From: Streptomyces colonosanans
Lineage (GTDB): Bacteria > Actinomycetota > Actinomycetes > Streptomycetales > Streptomycetaceae
NCBI RefSeq assembly: GCF_001866645.1
Contig: NZ_MLYP01000029.1
Span: forward strand, 1-64,000
DNA: 64,000 nucleotides
Reading direction: 5' to 3'
Shown: positions 1-15,254 of the stretch, one piece after another
How positions within the stretch are numbered: the first letter of the stretch is position 1
Layout: the number at the start of each line of letters is the position of its first letter
Translations under genes and position numbers: made by a program
The notes under the pieces: generated by a model
Told to the model about the DNA's origin: nothing
Seen by the model: only the letters and a program-made list of their open reading frames with translations
Database searches by the model: none

Positions 1-2
1 AG

Positions 3-6623
<6,621 letters not shown>

Positions 6624-6625
6624 CC

Positions 6626-6841
6626 ATGACCAACCCCTTCGAGGACAACGACGGCCGCTACATCGTTCTCGTCAACGAGGAGAACCAGCACTCCCTGTGG
6701 CCGTCCTTCGCCGACATCCCCGCCGGCTGGACGGTCGCACACCCGGAGGACACCCGCGAGGCATGCCTCGCCCACATCGAAGAGCACTGGACCGACATGC
6801 GACCCGAGAGCCTCGTCGACGCGATGGACGGCCAGGAGTAG
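6626..6841 (+). CDS. MbtH-like NRPS chaperone
   Basis: Small protein of 71 residues that binds and activates or stabilises NRPS adenylation domains. The family signatures are visible: NPFEDNDG near the start, SLWPSF, IPAGW and the [18 protein letters not shown]-terminal half. A GTG at 6620 would add two residues, but the AGGAG at 6613-6617 is spaced correctly for the ATG at 6626, which also gives the usual MTNPFED beginning. It lies two bases after the NRPS stop and five before the P450, so it is co-transcribed with both and probably serves the A domains of the upstream synthetase. Confidence 0.95.
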   Translation: MTNPFEDNDGRYIVLVNEENQHSLWPSFADIPAGWTVAHPEDTREACLAHIEEHWTDMRPESLVDAMDGQE

Positions 6842-6846
6842 CCCTC

Positions 6847-8082
6847 ATGACGACCACCGTCGGTGATCCCCTGGCCGATCCGCGTACCGGACCCGGCGAG
6901 ATCACCACTGCGATGCTCTCGGCGGAGTTCCGCCGCGACCCGTACCCGCTCTACGACCGGATGCGCCGGGAAGCCCCGGTGCACCGCAGCCCGCAGGGCA
7001 TCTGGTACCTGACCCGGTACGCGGATGTCGAGCAGGCCCTGGGCGACCTGCGGCTCTCCAATGACCGCGACCGGATGACCCGCGCTTTCGGTGCCCGCGA
7101 CGGCAGTCTGCGGGACATCAGCCGGCTCACCGCGCGGCTCGGACGCGTGATGAGCAACACCGACCCGCCAGAACACGCCCGGCTGCGCAAGCTGGTCAAC
7201 AAGGCGTTCACCGTCCGGCGTGTCGAGGCGCTGCGGGACCGCATCCAGGCGGCCGTCGACCAACTCGTCGACAGGGCGTTGGCGGCGGGGCATGCGATGG
7301 ACGTCATCGCCGCACTCGCCTCGCCGTTGCCGCACTCCGTGGTCTGCGAGCTGTTCGGGATTCCGGACGGTGACCGCGAACGCGTCAAGGGATGGTTCCG
7401 TGTACTGGGCCGGATGACGGAGGACATCGACAAGGCCGTGGAGGTGGTGGACCAGTTCGAGGAGTACCTGATGTGGCTCGTCGCCCGGCGGCGAAAGGCC
7501 CCTGGGGACGACCTGATCAGCGGGCTCGTCGCCACCCAGGCGCGCGACGACCACCTCACCGACACCGAGCTCCTGTCCACCTGCTTCATGCTCATCACCG
7601 CGGGCGATGAGACCACCACCAACCTCATCGGCAACGGCACCCTCGCCCTGCTCTGTAATCCCGGCCAGTTGGCCGGGCTGCGCACGGATCCCACGCTGAT
7701 CCGAGCGGCAGTCGACGAGCTGGTGCGCTATGACTCGCCGACACAGGCGATCGTGCGGGTGGTGGCCGAGGAGGTGGAGTTCGCCGGACAAACCCTGGAC
7801 GCCGGGGACCTGGTGTATCTGGTGCTTGCCGCCGCCAACCGCGACCCCGAACGCTTCGAGGCCCCTGATCGACTGGACCTCACGCGCTCCGGCAACCGGC
7901 ACCTGGGCTTCGGCAATGGACCCCACTTCTGCCTCGGGGCGCCACTGGCCCGGCTGGAGACCGAGCTGGCCATCGGCACGCTCGTCCGTCGACTTCCAGA
8001 ACTGCGCCTGGACACGAACCAGTTGGAGTGGCGTCCCAACCCATTGCAGCGACGCCTGGTCGCGCTGCCCGTCGCCTACTGA
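6847..8082 (+). CDS. Cytochrome P450 of the peptide operon
   Basis: Soluble bacterial class I P450 of 411 residues. Visible motifs are the oxygen-binding I helix AGDETTTN, the ExxR pair in DELVRYDSP, and the heme loop FGNGPHFCLG with the cysteine thiolate ligand; DPPEHARLRKLV is the usual C-helix region. The open frame extends further upstream, but ATG 6847 follows a GGAG at 6835-6838 and gives a normal P450 N terminus. Its position directly behind MbtH suggests it oxidises the peptide or a carrier-bound residue, for example beta-hydroxylation or an aromatic coupling; the sequence does not decide which. No ferredoxin or reductase gene is next to it. Confidence 0.93.
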   Translation: MTTTVGDPLADPRTGPGEITTAMLSAEFRRDPYPLYDRMRREAPVHRSPQGIWYLTRYADVEQALGDLRLSNDRDRMTRAFGARDGSLRDISRLTARLGRVMSNTDPPEHARLRKLVNKAFTVRRVEALRDRIQAAVDQLVDRALAAGHAMDVIAALASPLPHSVVCELFGIPDGDRERVKGWFRVLGRMTEDIDKAVEVVDQFEEYLMWLVARRRKAPGDDLISGLVATQARDDHLTDTELLSTCFMLITAGDETTTNLIGNGTLALLCNPGQLAGLRTDPTLIRAAVDELVRYDSPTQAIVRVVAEEVEFAGQTLDAGDLVYLVLAAANRDPERFEAPDRLDLTRSGNRHLGFGNGPHFCLGAPLARLETELAIGTLVRRLPELRLDTNQLEWRPNPLQRRLVALPVAY

Positions 8083-8116
8083 ACACCACCGAATCGCTGA
8101 TCAAGGAGTCACCGTC

Positions 8117-8860
8117 ATGACCCGGGAATTCCGGGTGCGCCGGGAACAGGACCTTCCGGCCACACCCCAACAAGTCTGGAACGCGGTCGCCACCGGAGCC
8201 GGCAATCTCGGCTGGCTCTACCCCATGGAGGTCGAGCCACACGTGGGCGGCGCCGTCACCCGCGGCCACGCCACCGTCGTCGAATGGAAGCCGCCGCACC
8301 GCTTCGCCTGCCGTTCCGAGGACGGCAAGGGCTTCTCCAACACCCTCAGCTACGCCATCGAACCCGGGAACGACGGCATCTCCCATCTCTCCATGGGGAT
8401 CCACTGGGTGCACGAAGGAACCGTGGACGACGGCTGGGACACCCGCGCCGACGCCGCCGAGAAACACGTCGACTTCTACCAGCACAGCCTCGCCGAGTAC
8501 CTGCGCCACTTCGAAGGGCGCCGCGCCACCTACGTCAAGGCCGGCCGGCCCGCACCACCTGCGCACGCCGACGTGTTCACCGCACTGCTCCGGCAGGCCG
8601 GCCTCACCGATGGCACCGCCGTCGGCGACACGGTGCGCTTCCGCGTACCGGACGGCCTCGGCGGGCCACGGGACGCCGTCGTGGACTACCTCAGCGGCAA
8701 CTTCCTCGGCCTGCGCACCACCGACGGGCTCTACCGCTTCTTCAACGGGTACGCGTGGAACTGGCCGATCTGGCTCGGACACCATCTGTTCACCGACCCC
8801 GTCGACGAGAAGCAGGCAACGCAGGAGTGGAAGGCATGGCTGGAGAAGGCGGCACCCTGA
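8117..8860 (+). CDS. SRPBCC-fold (AHSA1/START-like) protein
   Basis: A protein of 247 residues whose N-terminal 140 residues look like a ligand-binding SRPBCC or AHSA1 domain: an opening of the type found in this fold (VRREQDLPATPQQVWNAVAT), then the hydrophobic cavity strands WLYPMEVEPHVGG and HATVVEWKPPHRF. The C-terminal 90 residues repeat the pattern weakly (DAVVDYLSGNFLGLRTTDGLYRFF, WPIWLGHHLF), so it may hold two such units. The start is ATG 8117 behind AAGGAG at 8103-8108. It sits within the NRPS operon, so a role in handling or cyclising the peptide or a precursor is possible, but this is inference; no catalytic motif was recognised. Confidence 0.8.
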   Translation: MTREFRVRREQDLPATPQQVWNAVATGAGNLGWLYPMEVEPHVGGAVTRGHATVVEWKPPHRFACRSEDGKGFSNTLSYAIEPGNDGISHLSMGIHWVHEGTVDDGWDTRADAAEKHVDFYQHSLAEYLRHFEGRRATYVKAGRPAPPAHADVFTALLRQAGLTDGTAVGDTVRFRVPDGLGGPRDAVVDYLSGNFLGLRTTDGLYRFFNGYAWNWPIWLGHHLFTDPVDEKQATQEWKAWLEKAAP

Positions 8861-8874
8861 TGGAGGCAAGCCAG

Positions 8875-9060
8875 ATGTCCGCTACCGGAACACTCCTGTA
8901 TTCCGCGGAGCTCATCCAGGAAGGCGGCGTCTACAAACTCGTCGTCACCGACCGCCTGCGCCACACCGTGCAGACCGCGTACATCCCCAGGAGGGCGGTG
9001 GAGCAGATTCCCACATTCCTCTCCAAGCTCGACTCCAAGCAGCTCAACGGTTTCCGGTAG
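8875..9060 (+). CDS. Unknown 61-residue protein of the NRPS operon
   Basis: A short, evidently real gene lying between the SRPBCC protein and the thioesterase. ATG 8875 has an ideal GGAGG at 8862-8866; the alternative ATG 8860 would overlap the previous stop (ATGA) but has no good ribosome site. The protein is soluble and of mixed charge, begins MSATGTLLYSAEL, and contains a basic TDRLRHTVQTAYIPRR stretch. It has no signal peptide or membrane segment. Nothing in it was recognised. Its place inside the operon, three bases before the next start, ties it to the peptide pathway. Confidence 0.7.
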   Translation: MSATGTLLYSAELIQEGGVYKLVVTDRLRHTVQTAYIPRRAVEQIPTFLSKLDSKQLNGFR

Positions 9061-9062
9061 CC

Positions 9063-9815
9063 ATGGCGGCCCACAACGACAAGAAGTGGTTCCGTGTTCA
9101 CCGGCGCGCGGAGGACCCCAGGCTCCGACTGGTGTGTTTCCCGCACGCCGGCGGCACGGCACAGCTGTTCCACGGCTGGCCTATGCTGCTGCCACGGGAC
9201 ATCGAGGTGCTCGCCGTGCGGTACCCCGGCCGCCAGGACCGGCTCGCCGAAGCGTGCATCGAGGACATGGCCACCCTGGCCGACTCGATCGAGGACGCCC
9301 TGCTGCCCTGGCTCGACCGGCCGTTGGCGCTCTTCGGACACAGCATGGGATCTTGCGTCGCTTACGAGGTGTCCCTACGGCTGGAGGCCCGCGGCATCGT
9401 CCCGCAGCACCTGCTGGTCTCGGCACGCGCCGCTCCCCACAGCGCCGAACACACCGCACTGCACCTCACCGACGACGAAGCCCTCATCGCCCGCGTGCGA
9501 CAGCTCGGAGACCTGCACTCAGAGGCATACGACGTCCCCGAGCTGCGTGAGCTGCTGCTGCCCGCCCTCCGCGCGGACTACCGGCTCATCGAGGGCTACC
9601 ACCCCCGCCATCCCAGCCCGGTCAAGGCACCGATCACTGCGTACGTCGGTCGGGACGACCCGAGTTGTGTTCACGACCGGGTGCTCGCCTGGTCCGAACT
9701 CGCCGCCCCGGGCTCCTTCGAACTGCGCTCGTTCCGCGGCGACCATTTCTACCTCGTGCCTCACGAAGCCGAAGTGGTCGCGGACGTCGCCCGGCACTTG
9801 ACGCCCGCGACGTAA
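9063..9815 (+). CDS. Type II (editing) thioesterase
   Basis: Free-standing alpha/beta hydrolase of 250 residues that clears misprimed or stalled acyl groups from carrier proteins. The family hallmarks are LVCFPHAGGTAQLFHGW near the N terminus, RYPGRQDRL, the nucleophile in GHSMGSCVAYE, and a late GDHFYLVPHE with the catalytic histidine. ATG 9063 follows the previous stop by two bases. It is the last clear gene of the NRPS operon. The integral TE at the end of the synthetase releases product, so this one is expected to do housekeeping. Confidence 0.93.
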   Translation: MAAHNDKKWFRVHRRAEDPRLRLVCFPHAGGTAQLFHGWPMLLPRDIEVLAVRYPGRQDRLAEACIEDMATLADSIEDALLPWLDRPLALFGHSMGSCVAYEVSLRLEARGIVPQHLLVSARAAPHSAEHTALHLTDDEALIARVRQLGDLHSEAYDVPELRELLLPALRADYRLIEGYHPRHPSPVKAPITAYVGRDDPSCVHDRVLAWSELAAPGSFELRSFRGDHFYLVPHEAEVVADVARHLTPAT

Positions 9816-9843
9816 CGCACCTTCGGGTGGGGAGTGCTCCGAC

Positions 9844-10065
9844 ATGCAGGAGGTGAAGAACGACAACCTCACCAAGCGCGGCGTACTGCCCCACCGGGCC
9901 GCACCATCCGCGCCTGCCGCCCCGGGCCGACGACCGGACGAGCCGGTACCTGTTCAGCCCGGAGCTGCTCGCAAACTCAAGGCTGCGACTCGCACCGGTC
10001 GCCCATCCGGGCCAGCGGCGATCGGGCACCGCTTCCGGACATGGCGCACCGTTCAACCCGGCTGA
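9844..10065 (+). CDS. Doubtful 73-residue ORF after the thioesterase
   Basis: An ORF beginning MQEVKNDNLTKRG with a GGGGAG nine bases before the ATG. After the first 15 residues it becomes a run rich in Ala, Pro and Arg that looks like a shifted frame rather than a folded protein. It may be the start of a gene since broken, or chance. The rest of 9816-10227 (about 410 bases) shows no other supportable gene, terminator or RNA. Confidence 0.2.
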   Translation: MQEVKNDNLTKRGVLPHRAAPSAPAAPGRRPDEPVPVQPGAARKLKAATRTGRPSGPAAIGHRFRTWRTVQPG

Positions 10066-10227
10066 GCATGTCGGCTCCAGCGGCTGCCCGTACGGCTGCG
10101 ACTGGAGGCGGAGCCCGATGTCGCGGCGTATGGCGCCCGCCGGGTTCCCCGGGGACGATGCCTGTACCGGGCACTCAGGCGCACGGCATCGGCAGCAGCG
10201 GCCACGAGGACCGAGATGGAGGCAACG

Positions 10228-11367
10228 ATGCGACCGGACACACGCGCCACCGACGCAACGCTCCGGCTGCTCAGCCGGGACTGGGCCGGACTGGTCATCG
10301 CTCTGCTGCCGGCGGCTGCCGGCGCGTGGTGTATCGCCCTCGGAAGCGGCTGGAGGGTTCTCGGCGGTGTGCTCTGCGCCGCGGCCCTGGCACTCGCTCT
10401 CGGGTCTCTTCGCCACCTGGTGCATGTGGCACGCGTACGGGTGAGGCATCCGCCACCCGGACGAATGGTCGACCTGGGCGGTCATCGCATGCACATCCTC
10501 GCCGAAGGGGACAGGGGGACACGGCCGACGGTGGTGTGGATGCCGGGCGGCCATGTCGGCGGGTACGCCCTGTACCCGCTGCACGCGTTGGCGCGGGAGC
10601 GGATGCGTTCGGTCCTGGTGGACCGTCCGGGCTCCGGCTGGAGCGACCCGGGCCCGTTCCCCCGCACGACGGCCGCCGAAGCCGTCGAACTGCTCGCCGT
10701 GCTGGAGCGGGGCGGCGAAAAGGGGCCCTACGTCTTGGTGGGGCACTCCTTCGGGGGACTGCTCATGGCCAACGCAGCCAGGCGCCGCCCCGACCTGGTG
10801 TCGGGTCTGGTGCTGCTCGATCCGACCCCACCCGACGCGATCGCCTTTGGCCCGCCTGTACCAGCCCTACGGCGGGCCGCCGGGCAGCAGATCGCCATCG
10901 CGATGCGCCGCCTCTTCGGCCTCCACGCCCTTGCAGACAGGAACGGGGCTCATGCCTCCGAGGACCCGGCGCAGGTCCTCTCCGCGGTCGAGACCAGTGC
11001 CAAAGCAGCCTGCGCCGCCGCGTCGATCCTGCGAGAGCTGTCGCCGGACGGCATAACGAGAGACGGCTGGCACACGGTCGTGCACGACGGCGATCTCGAC
11101 TCGCTCCCGCTCCTCCTCGTGGCGCCACGCGACCTGACCGGTGGTGACGAGATCTTCGATGCGGTCGACGCGCGGGAGAACGCCCGGGTTCGGCACTTCT
11201 TCCTCACCGTAAGGGAACGGTTTCTCGCGACTTCCAGCAATGCCCGGAGGGTCTACACCCCGGCGGGAACCGGCCATGATTTTCCGAACCAGGTGCCCGA
11301 GTTCGTCGTGCAGGTGGTGAGCTCATTTCTGGACGACTGTGCGGCGGGCACGCCGAACCCACCGTGA
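10228..11367 (+). CDS. Membrane-anchored alpha/beta hydrolase
   Basis: Serine hydrolase of about 379 residues with two N-terminal hydrophobic segments (residues about 20-40 and 45-65) preceding the hydrolase domain. Visible features: oxyanion region VVWMPGGHVGG, DRPGSGWSDPG, nucleophile elbow VGHSFGGLLMAN, LLDPTPPDA, and a C-terminal GTGHDFPNQVPEF carrying the likely catalytic histidine. The ATG at 10216 overlaps the GGAGG (10218-10222) that would serve ATG 10228, so 10228 is preferred. It stands alone; substrate unknown. Confidence 0.85.
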   Translation: MRPDTRATDATLRLLSRDWAGLVIALLPAAAGAWCIALGSGWRVLGGVLCAAALALALGSLRHLVHVARVRVRHPPPGRMVDLGGHRMHILAEGDRGTRPTVVWMPGGHVGGYALYPLHALARERMRSVLVDRPGSGWSDPGPFPRTTAAEAVELLAVLERGGEKGPYVLVGHSFGGLLMANAARRRPDLVSGLVLLDPTPPDAIAFGPPVPALRRAAGQQIAIAMRRLFGLHALADRNGAHASEDPAQVLSAVETSAKAACAAASILRELSPDGITRDGWHTVVHDGDLDSLPLLLVAPRDLTGGDEIFDAVDARENARVRHFFLTVRERFLATSSNARRVYTPAGTGHDFPNQVPEFVVQVVSSFLDDCAAGTPNPP

Positions 11368-11571
11368 ACGGTTTCGGAACCACCGTGGACTCCGGCGCTC
11401 CTCCGCCCAAACGAATGAAAGGCGTCGGCACACTCGGGCGCATCTGCCGAGGCCCGACTACGGTGTGTTCCGGTGGGGGTGGAATTCCTGCCCAGCGCCG
11501 CTGACCGACATGGCGGGCCCAGCACGTGCGGCGGCAGGAGCCGTGTTGTGTACACAAGAGAGGGTTCGCGC

Positions 11572-11853
11572 ATGCCCCCTGTAGTACCTCCCTTCCTCAT
11601 CGGCCTGATCACGACCCCCCTGCTCAAAAGAGTCGGCAAACCGCTGATGCGGGGCATCGTCAAGACGTCGGTCGGTCTGACTCTCGAAGTCAAGCGTGCA
11701 GCCATCGAGGCCGGCGAGGAGATCCAGGACCTCACCGCCGAAGTGGCCGCCGAGCGTCTCGCGACCCGTTCGCCTCGGAGGCGTCATATCCAAGCCGATG
11801 GTGAGGCCAAGCCCGACGGCAAGCTCGCGGCGCGGGGCGTCACAGCAGACTGA
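11572..11853 (+). CDS. DUF5132-like small protein
   Basis: Protein of 93 residues beginning MPPVVPPFLIGLITTPLLKR, followed by KPLMRGIVKTSVGLTLEVKRAAIEAGEEIQDLTAEV and a polar tail. One hydrophobic, possibly membrane-associated segment lies at residues 5-18, then an amphipathic helix. This arrangement matches the DUF5132 type of small actinomycete proteins as I remember them; the function is not known. The open frame extends upstream to 11473 but that part is atypical, so ATG 11572 is taken. Confidence 0.65.
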   Translation: MPPVVPPFLIGLITTPLLKRVGKPLMRGIVKTSVGLTLEVKRAAIEAGEEIQDLTAEVAAERLATRSPRRRHIQADGEAKPDGKLAARGVTAD

Positions 11854-11930
11854 ACACCGGCGGTCCACAAGAAACCGGGTACGGGTGGGAGCAATCTGCT
11901 CCCACCACCCGCTGGTGGGACCAGGACCAC

Positions 11931-11975
11931 TTCAAGCGCCTCGACGTCGCCTTCGACAACGCCGGCACCGAAGGC
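11931..11975 (+). pseudogene. Short-chain dehydrogenase scrap
   Basis: The + strand reads FKRLDVAFDNAGTEG, the conserved LDVAFNNAG strand and loop of classical SDR enzymes, then runs to a stop at 11994. Nothing else of an SDR can be found on either side in this frame. It is a relic about 15 codons long, next to two further dehydrogenase and reductase fragments. Confidence 0.6.
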
Positions 11976-12070
11976 TGGCCCCTCTTTCCTGCCTGATGGC
12001 TTTGAAGGAGCCCTCGTCCCGGTTCGCGTGATGACAGCCGATATCTGCACCACCTCACCGGCGAGACTGG

Positions 12071-12120
12071 TCAGGTCACGCGCAGCCCGCCGTCCACGAA
12101 CAGGTCCTCGGCGGTGACGC
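12071..12120 (-). pseudogene. C-terminal end of an SDR gene
   Basis: On the minus strand the last 15 codons of an SDR can be read (LFVDGGLRVT then stop at 12071), matching the usual SDR ending LFVDGG. Upstream of it, the coding sequence is replaced at about 12,121 by a fragment of a + strand aldo/keto reductase. Confidence 0.6.
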
Positions 12121-12130
12121 CGGTGTTACG

Positions 12131-12604
12131 GAGCAGGAACCGGTGGAGACGTTGCAACCGCCGTACCACCCCTTCCGCCGCGAGATCGAAGACGCGATCC
12201 TGCCCTACGCCCGGCAGCACGACATCGGTGTGCTGGTCTACGGCCCGCTCGCGCACGGCCTGCTCACCGGCACCCTCAGCAAGGACACCGCCTTCCCCGC
12301 CGACGACTGGCGCGCCGAGAGCAGCGTCTTCCGCGGCGAAAGCTACCAACGCAACCTCGCCGTCGTCCGCGAGCTCCAGGAGTTCGCCGCATTCCGCGAC
12401 ATGACGGTCAGCCAGCTGGCCATCGCATGGACCCTGGCCCGTCCCGGAGCGCACGTGGCCATCGTCGGCACCCGGCAGGCCCACCACGTCGACGACAGCC
12501 TCGCGGCAGCGGACATCACGCTCGACGAAGCCGAGCTGCAGGACATCGTCTCCATCACGGCCGCGGCGACCCCGGCCGTCGGCCCGTCCCCGGAGAGTGT
12601 GTGA
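12131..12604 (+). pseudogene. C-terminal half of an aldo/keto reductase
   Basis: About 155 residues of an aldo/keto reductase TIM barrel: QPPYHPFRREIE, the YGPLAHGLLTG strand, SQLAIAWTLARPGAHVAIVGTR and the terminal HHVDDSLAAADITLDEAEL. The N-terminal half, with the catalytic Asp-Tyr-Lys-His residues, is missing. The frame opens at the junction with the SDR fragment, so the GTG at 12143 is an internal codon, not a real start. Not expected to be active. Confidence 0.8.
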
Positions 12605-12756
12605 TGACCGAGTGAGTACGGCGTCCAAGCCGACGCTGCACCTCGCCGTCTGCGGCTGGTTTCCGAGGTAACAGCACCGGATCTGAAGGAGCGTCAACAC
12701 ACGGGGCGGCGCTCCACGGGCAGATGCGAGGCAACACACCGGAAAGGAAGAAAACA

Positions 12757-13542
12757 ATGACAGCAGTGCACAGCTCGCGTTTCGCAGGCAAGGTCGCCGT
12801 GGTCACCGGAGGCAGCCGAGGGATCGGCGCGGCAGTCGCCGCGCGCCTGGCTGCGGAGGGGGCCGCCGTCGCCATCGGCTACCGAGACAACCAGGAGAAG
12901 GCGCAGGCCCTCGCCTCCGCGCTCAGCACCGACGGCGGCCGCGCCATGGCACTGCGCGCCGACGTCGCCGAATCCGACCAGACGAAAGACCTTGTCGAAC
13001 GGGCAGTGGCAGAGTTCGGGCAGCTCGACGTCCTGGCGTCCTGCGCAGGCATCGAGCACTTCGACGCCTTGGAGAACATCGCCCCGGCCGACTTCGACCG
13101 CGTCTTCGCCGTCAACACCCGAGGTCAACTGTTCGCCGCGCAGCACGCCGCCGCCCACATGAGTGCGGGCGGTCGGATCGTGCTCACCTCCTCCGTCAGC
13201 GCCTCCCGGGCAGTGTTCGGCCACACCTTGTACGCGGCGTCCAAGGCGGCCGTGGAAGCAATGGTCCTCAATCTGTCCGCCGAACTCGGCCAGCGCGGCA
13301 TCACCATCAACGCCATCGCCCCCGGCGGCACCGCCACGGATATGGCGGCCGAGAACGTCCACAGCTACCAGCACCCCAAAGTCCGGGACACCATGCCCCT
13401 GCCTCAATGGCTCGCGGTCCACGGGGCGCTCGGCCGCCTGGCACAGCCGGAAGAGATCGCCGCGGGCTACGCCTTCCTCGCCTCCGACGACGCCGCCTAT
13501 ATGACCGGCCGCACCCTGCCCGTCGACGGCGGCTTCTTCTGA
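12757..13542 (+). CDS. Short-chain dehydrogenase/reductase
   Basis: Complete classical SDR of 261 residues. It has the NAD(P) motif TGGSRGIG near residue 19, the central LDVLASCAG (where NNAG is usual), the catalytic Ser in LTSSVS and YAASK near residue 165, and a C-terminal LPVDGGFF. GGAAAGGAAG at 12741-12750 fixes ATG 12757 rather than the upstream 12724. Probably a 3-oxoacyl or sugar/alcohol reductase acting on an unknown carbonyl; it has no operon partner. Confidence 0.9.
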   Translation: MTAVHSSRFAGKVAVVTGGSRGIGAAVAARLAAEGAAVAIGYRDNQEKAQALASALSTDGGRAMALRADVAESDQTKDLVERAVAEFGQLDVLASCAGIEHFDALENIAPADFDRVFAVNTRGQLFAAQHAAAHMSAGGRIVLTSSVSASRAVFGHTLYAASKAAVEAMVLNLSAELGQRGITINAIAPGGTATDMAAENVHSYQHPKVRDTMPLPQWLAVHGALGRLAQPEEIAAGYAFLASDDAAYMTGRTLPVDGGFF

Positions 13543-13639
13543 GGTCGCAGCCGTCGTCGCGGCCCTGGAAAACAGTCTGCTGCTTCCCCTCGCACCTCCC
13601 CGGGCTCACGCGGGGCCGTCCGCTTCAGCCTCCCCTGGA

Positions 13640-13975
13640 GTCCGCTCCCGACTACTGGTGATCGAGGGGCCCTTCTTGCCCCACGTCTCGCTGAACTCGT
13701 TCAGCCACTGACGGCCGGTTCCTCGCCGACGGCGGCGTAGACGGACTTGGCGTCTCGGGCGACGCCGGCCCAGTCCCGGCGGGACGCGTAGCGCAGGCTG
13801 TTGCGAGCAGGGGACGATGCAGGTCTGCACCACTGTCTGCGGCCAGGCGACGTTCACTGTCGGACAGGGCGACAGACCGTCGCAGACCAGCATCAGCACA
13901 GCGCGCACGCCCCGGTTCTTGCTCTCGGTCAGGACCGTCTGCCAGTACTTCGCGTCCTCGCCCCCCGTCACCGGC
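13640..13975 (-). pseudogene. IS256-family transposase remnant
   Basis: The minus strand preserves the core around the second catalytic aspartate (GGEDAKYWQTVLTE, LMLVCDGLS, WPQTVVQTCIV) and, after garbled stretches, LNEFSETWGKK. These are landmarks of IS256-type mutator transposases. Small frameshifts and the missing ends show it is dead. Confidence 0.75.
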
Positions 13976-14007
13976 CCACAGCCCGGGAATCTCCACGGGG
14001 TGCTGTA

Positions 14008-14664
14008 TCAAGAGGAGCCGTCCCGCCCGCCGGGCAGGCCTTCGCTGGTGACGAAGTAGAAGACCGGGAGGAGGACGAACACCGCGATCGCCAGCAACGG
14101 TGCGATGAACACCCCAAGAAGCCCGGCGACGGTGTAGGCGAGGGCTCCGGCCCACGAGCGAAGCCGTCCGTGCCGCACATACGTGTCCTCCACGTCAGGG
14201 TCCAGCAGCTCGGGCCGCCGGGCGATCTGTTGATAGAAGGCAACCCAGCTCAGGCACATCGCTGCGGCGAGGCCGGCGTAGAGAGCAACGGCCACCCGCG
14301 CGTCGGAGTCCGTGAGGTCGGCCTGCAGTGCGTCCGCGACCACCGCCGTGGGGAAGGAGAGTGCCGCCGTGGTGAGCAGGAGAAACAGGTTGGCGGCATG
14401 TAGTCCGCGGTCCATGGCCCTGATGCGGACGAACGCCTGATGGTGGTTGAGCCAGATCACCGCAACATAAGCGAAGGACGCCAGGTAGCCGAGATAGGCA
14501 GGCCACTGAGCCAGCAAAGCCCGGCCAAGGCCGCCCGGCTTGTGCGGCGGGTCAGCGAGATTGAGGACCAGAAGCGTGACGGCAATGGCGAACACCCCGT
14601 CACTGAAGGCCTCGGCCCGTGTGGTCTCGGAACGAGAGAACTTGCGAGGATGGGTACGGGACAA
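14008..14664 (-). CDS. TMEM175-family potassium channel protein (DUF1211)
   Basis: Integral membrane protein of about 218 residues with six hydrophobic helices. The family signature is RAEAFSDGVFAIAVTLLVLNL in the first helix, whose FSD motif forms the pore in TMEM175 channels. Further features are WLNHHQAF and later helices around ALYAGLAAAMCLSWVAFY and LLAIAVFVLLPVFYF. The frame is open to 14760, but a TTG at 14664 has AGGAG at a 6-base spacing and gives the usual short N terminus, so it is preferred. It stands alone; a potassium-leak role is inferred from the family. Confidence 0.8.
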   Translation of the reverse strand: MSRTHPRKFSRSETTRAEAFSDGVFAIAVTLLVLNLADPPHKPGGLGRALLAQWPAYLGYLASFAYVAVIWLNHHQAFVRIRAMDRGLHAANLFLLLTTAALSFPTAVVADALQADLTDSDARVAVALYAGLAAAMCLSWVAFYQQIARRPELLDPDVEDTYVRHGRLRSWAGALAYTVAGLLGVFIAPLLAIAVFVLLPVFYFVTSEGLPGGRDGSS

Positions 14665-15254
14665 GTCGGCTCCTGGACTACTTGGCTCATGTCGGATTCG
14701 GGCGGTTTCCGTCGCGGCGCATCCTCGAGGGATCGGTCCGTCCGCCAGTTCTTGGGCCACCGTCCGTGCGCTCCGTCGGTCTGACCGTGGGCCCGCGAGC
14801 GGGGTCCGACCCCTCTCTGGGCTCCGAGTTGCACCAACTGCCGCTTGCAGCGGTGACGGATCACAAGTATGGGTGCCGTCTCCTTCCCCATCCGCCGAGA
14901 AGAGTGCTGTGCGCTCCCGGACAAGAAGAGGGCGCGGGCGGAGAAGTCAGCCCCTCTTGTTCACTCACCCGTGGCGAAGTTTGGCATGCCTGTCATCCCT
15001 CCTGGAGATGACCACCGCATGCATCACGCGTACCTGCAGCGCTTGGAGCGCGCCGACTCAATACCACTCGCTCGTGGCGGACCTGGGCCGCGGCTCTACA
15101 GACTGACGAAGATTTCGTCAGCCGATCACTACAGAGCGCGGTGGTGTCGACATGCCCTGGCGCCGGAGAATGCGTTACACGGGAGCCGACCATGACATCT
15201 GCGCAAACCGACGTTCGGTAGCCGGAGCGGCGACAAGTGACGGCACGCATCTGA
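14665..15254. other. Gene-free stretch with one palindrome
   Basis: About 590 bases between the TMEM175-like gene and the AfsR fragment. It is less GC-rich than its surroundings. Several short ORFs occur, but none has a plausible ribosome site together with a protein-like composition. The only structure noticed is the palindrome at 15103-15121. Confidence 0.5.
15103..15121. promoter_or_regulatory. TetR-type palindrome
   Basis: A perfect inverted repeat, CTGACGAA-gat-TTCGTCAG, the size and shape of a TetR-family operator. No TetR gene lies in the window near it, and no gene start follows closely, so it may be a leftover regulatory site. Confidence 0.35.

Noticed and set aside
9834..11147. A 437-residue Arg-rich + strand frame
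   Set aside because: Out-of-frame shadow of the alpha/beta hydrolase; no protein-like features.
14869..15195. A 108-residue + strand ORF
   Set aside because: No ribosome site, odd composition and no recognisable fold; left as non-coding.
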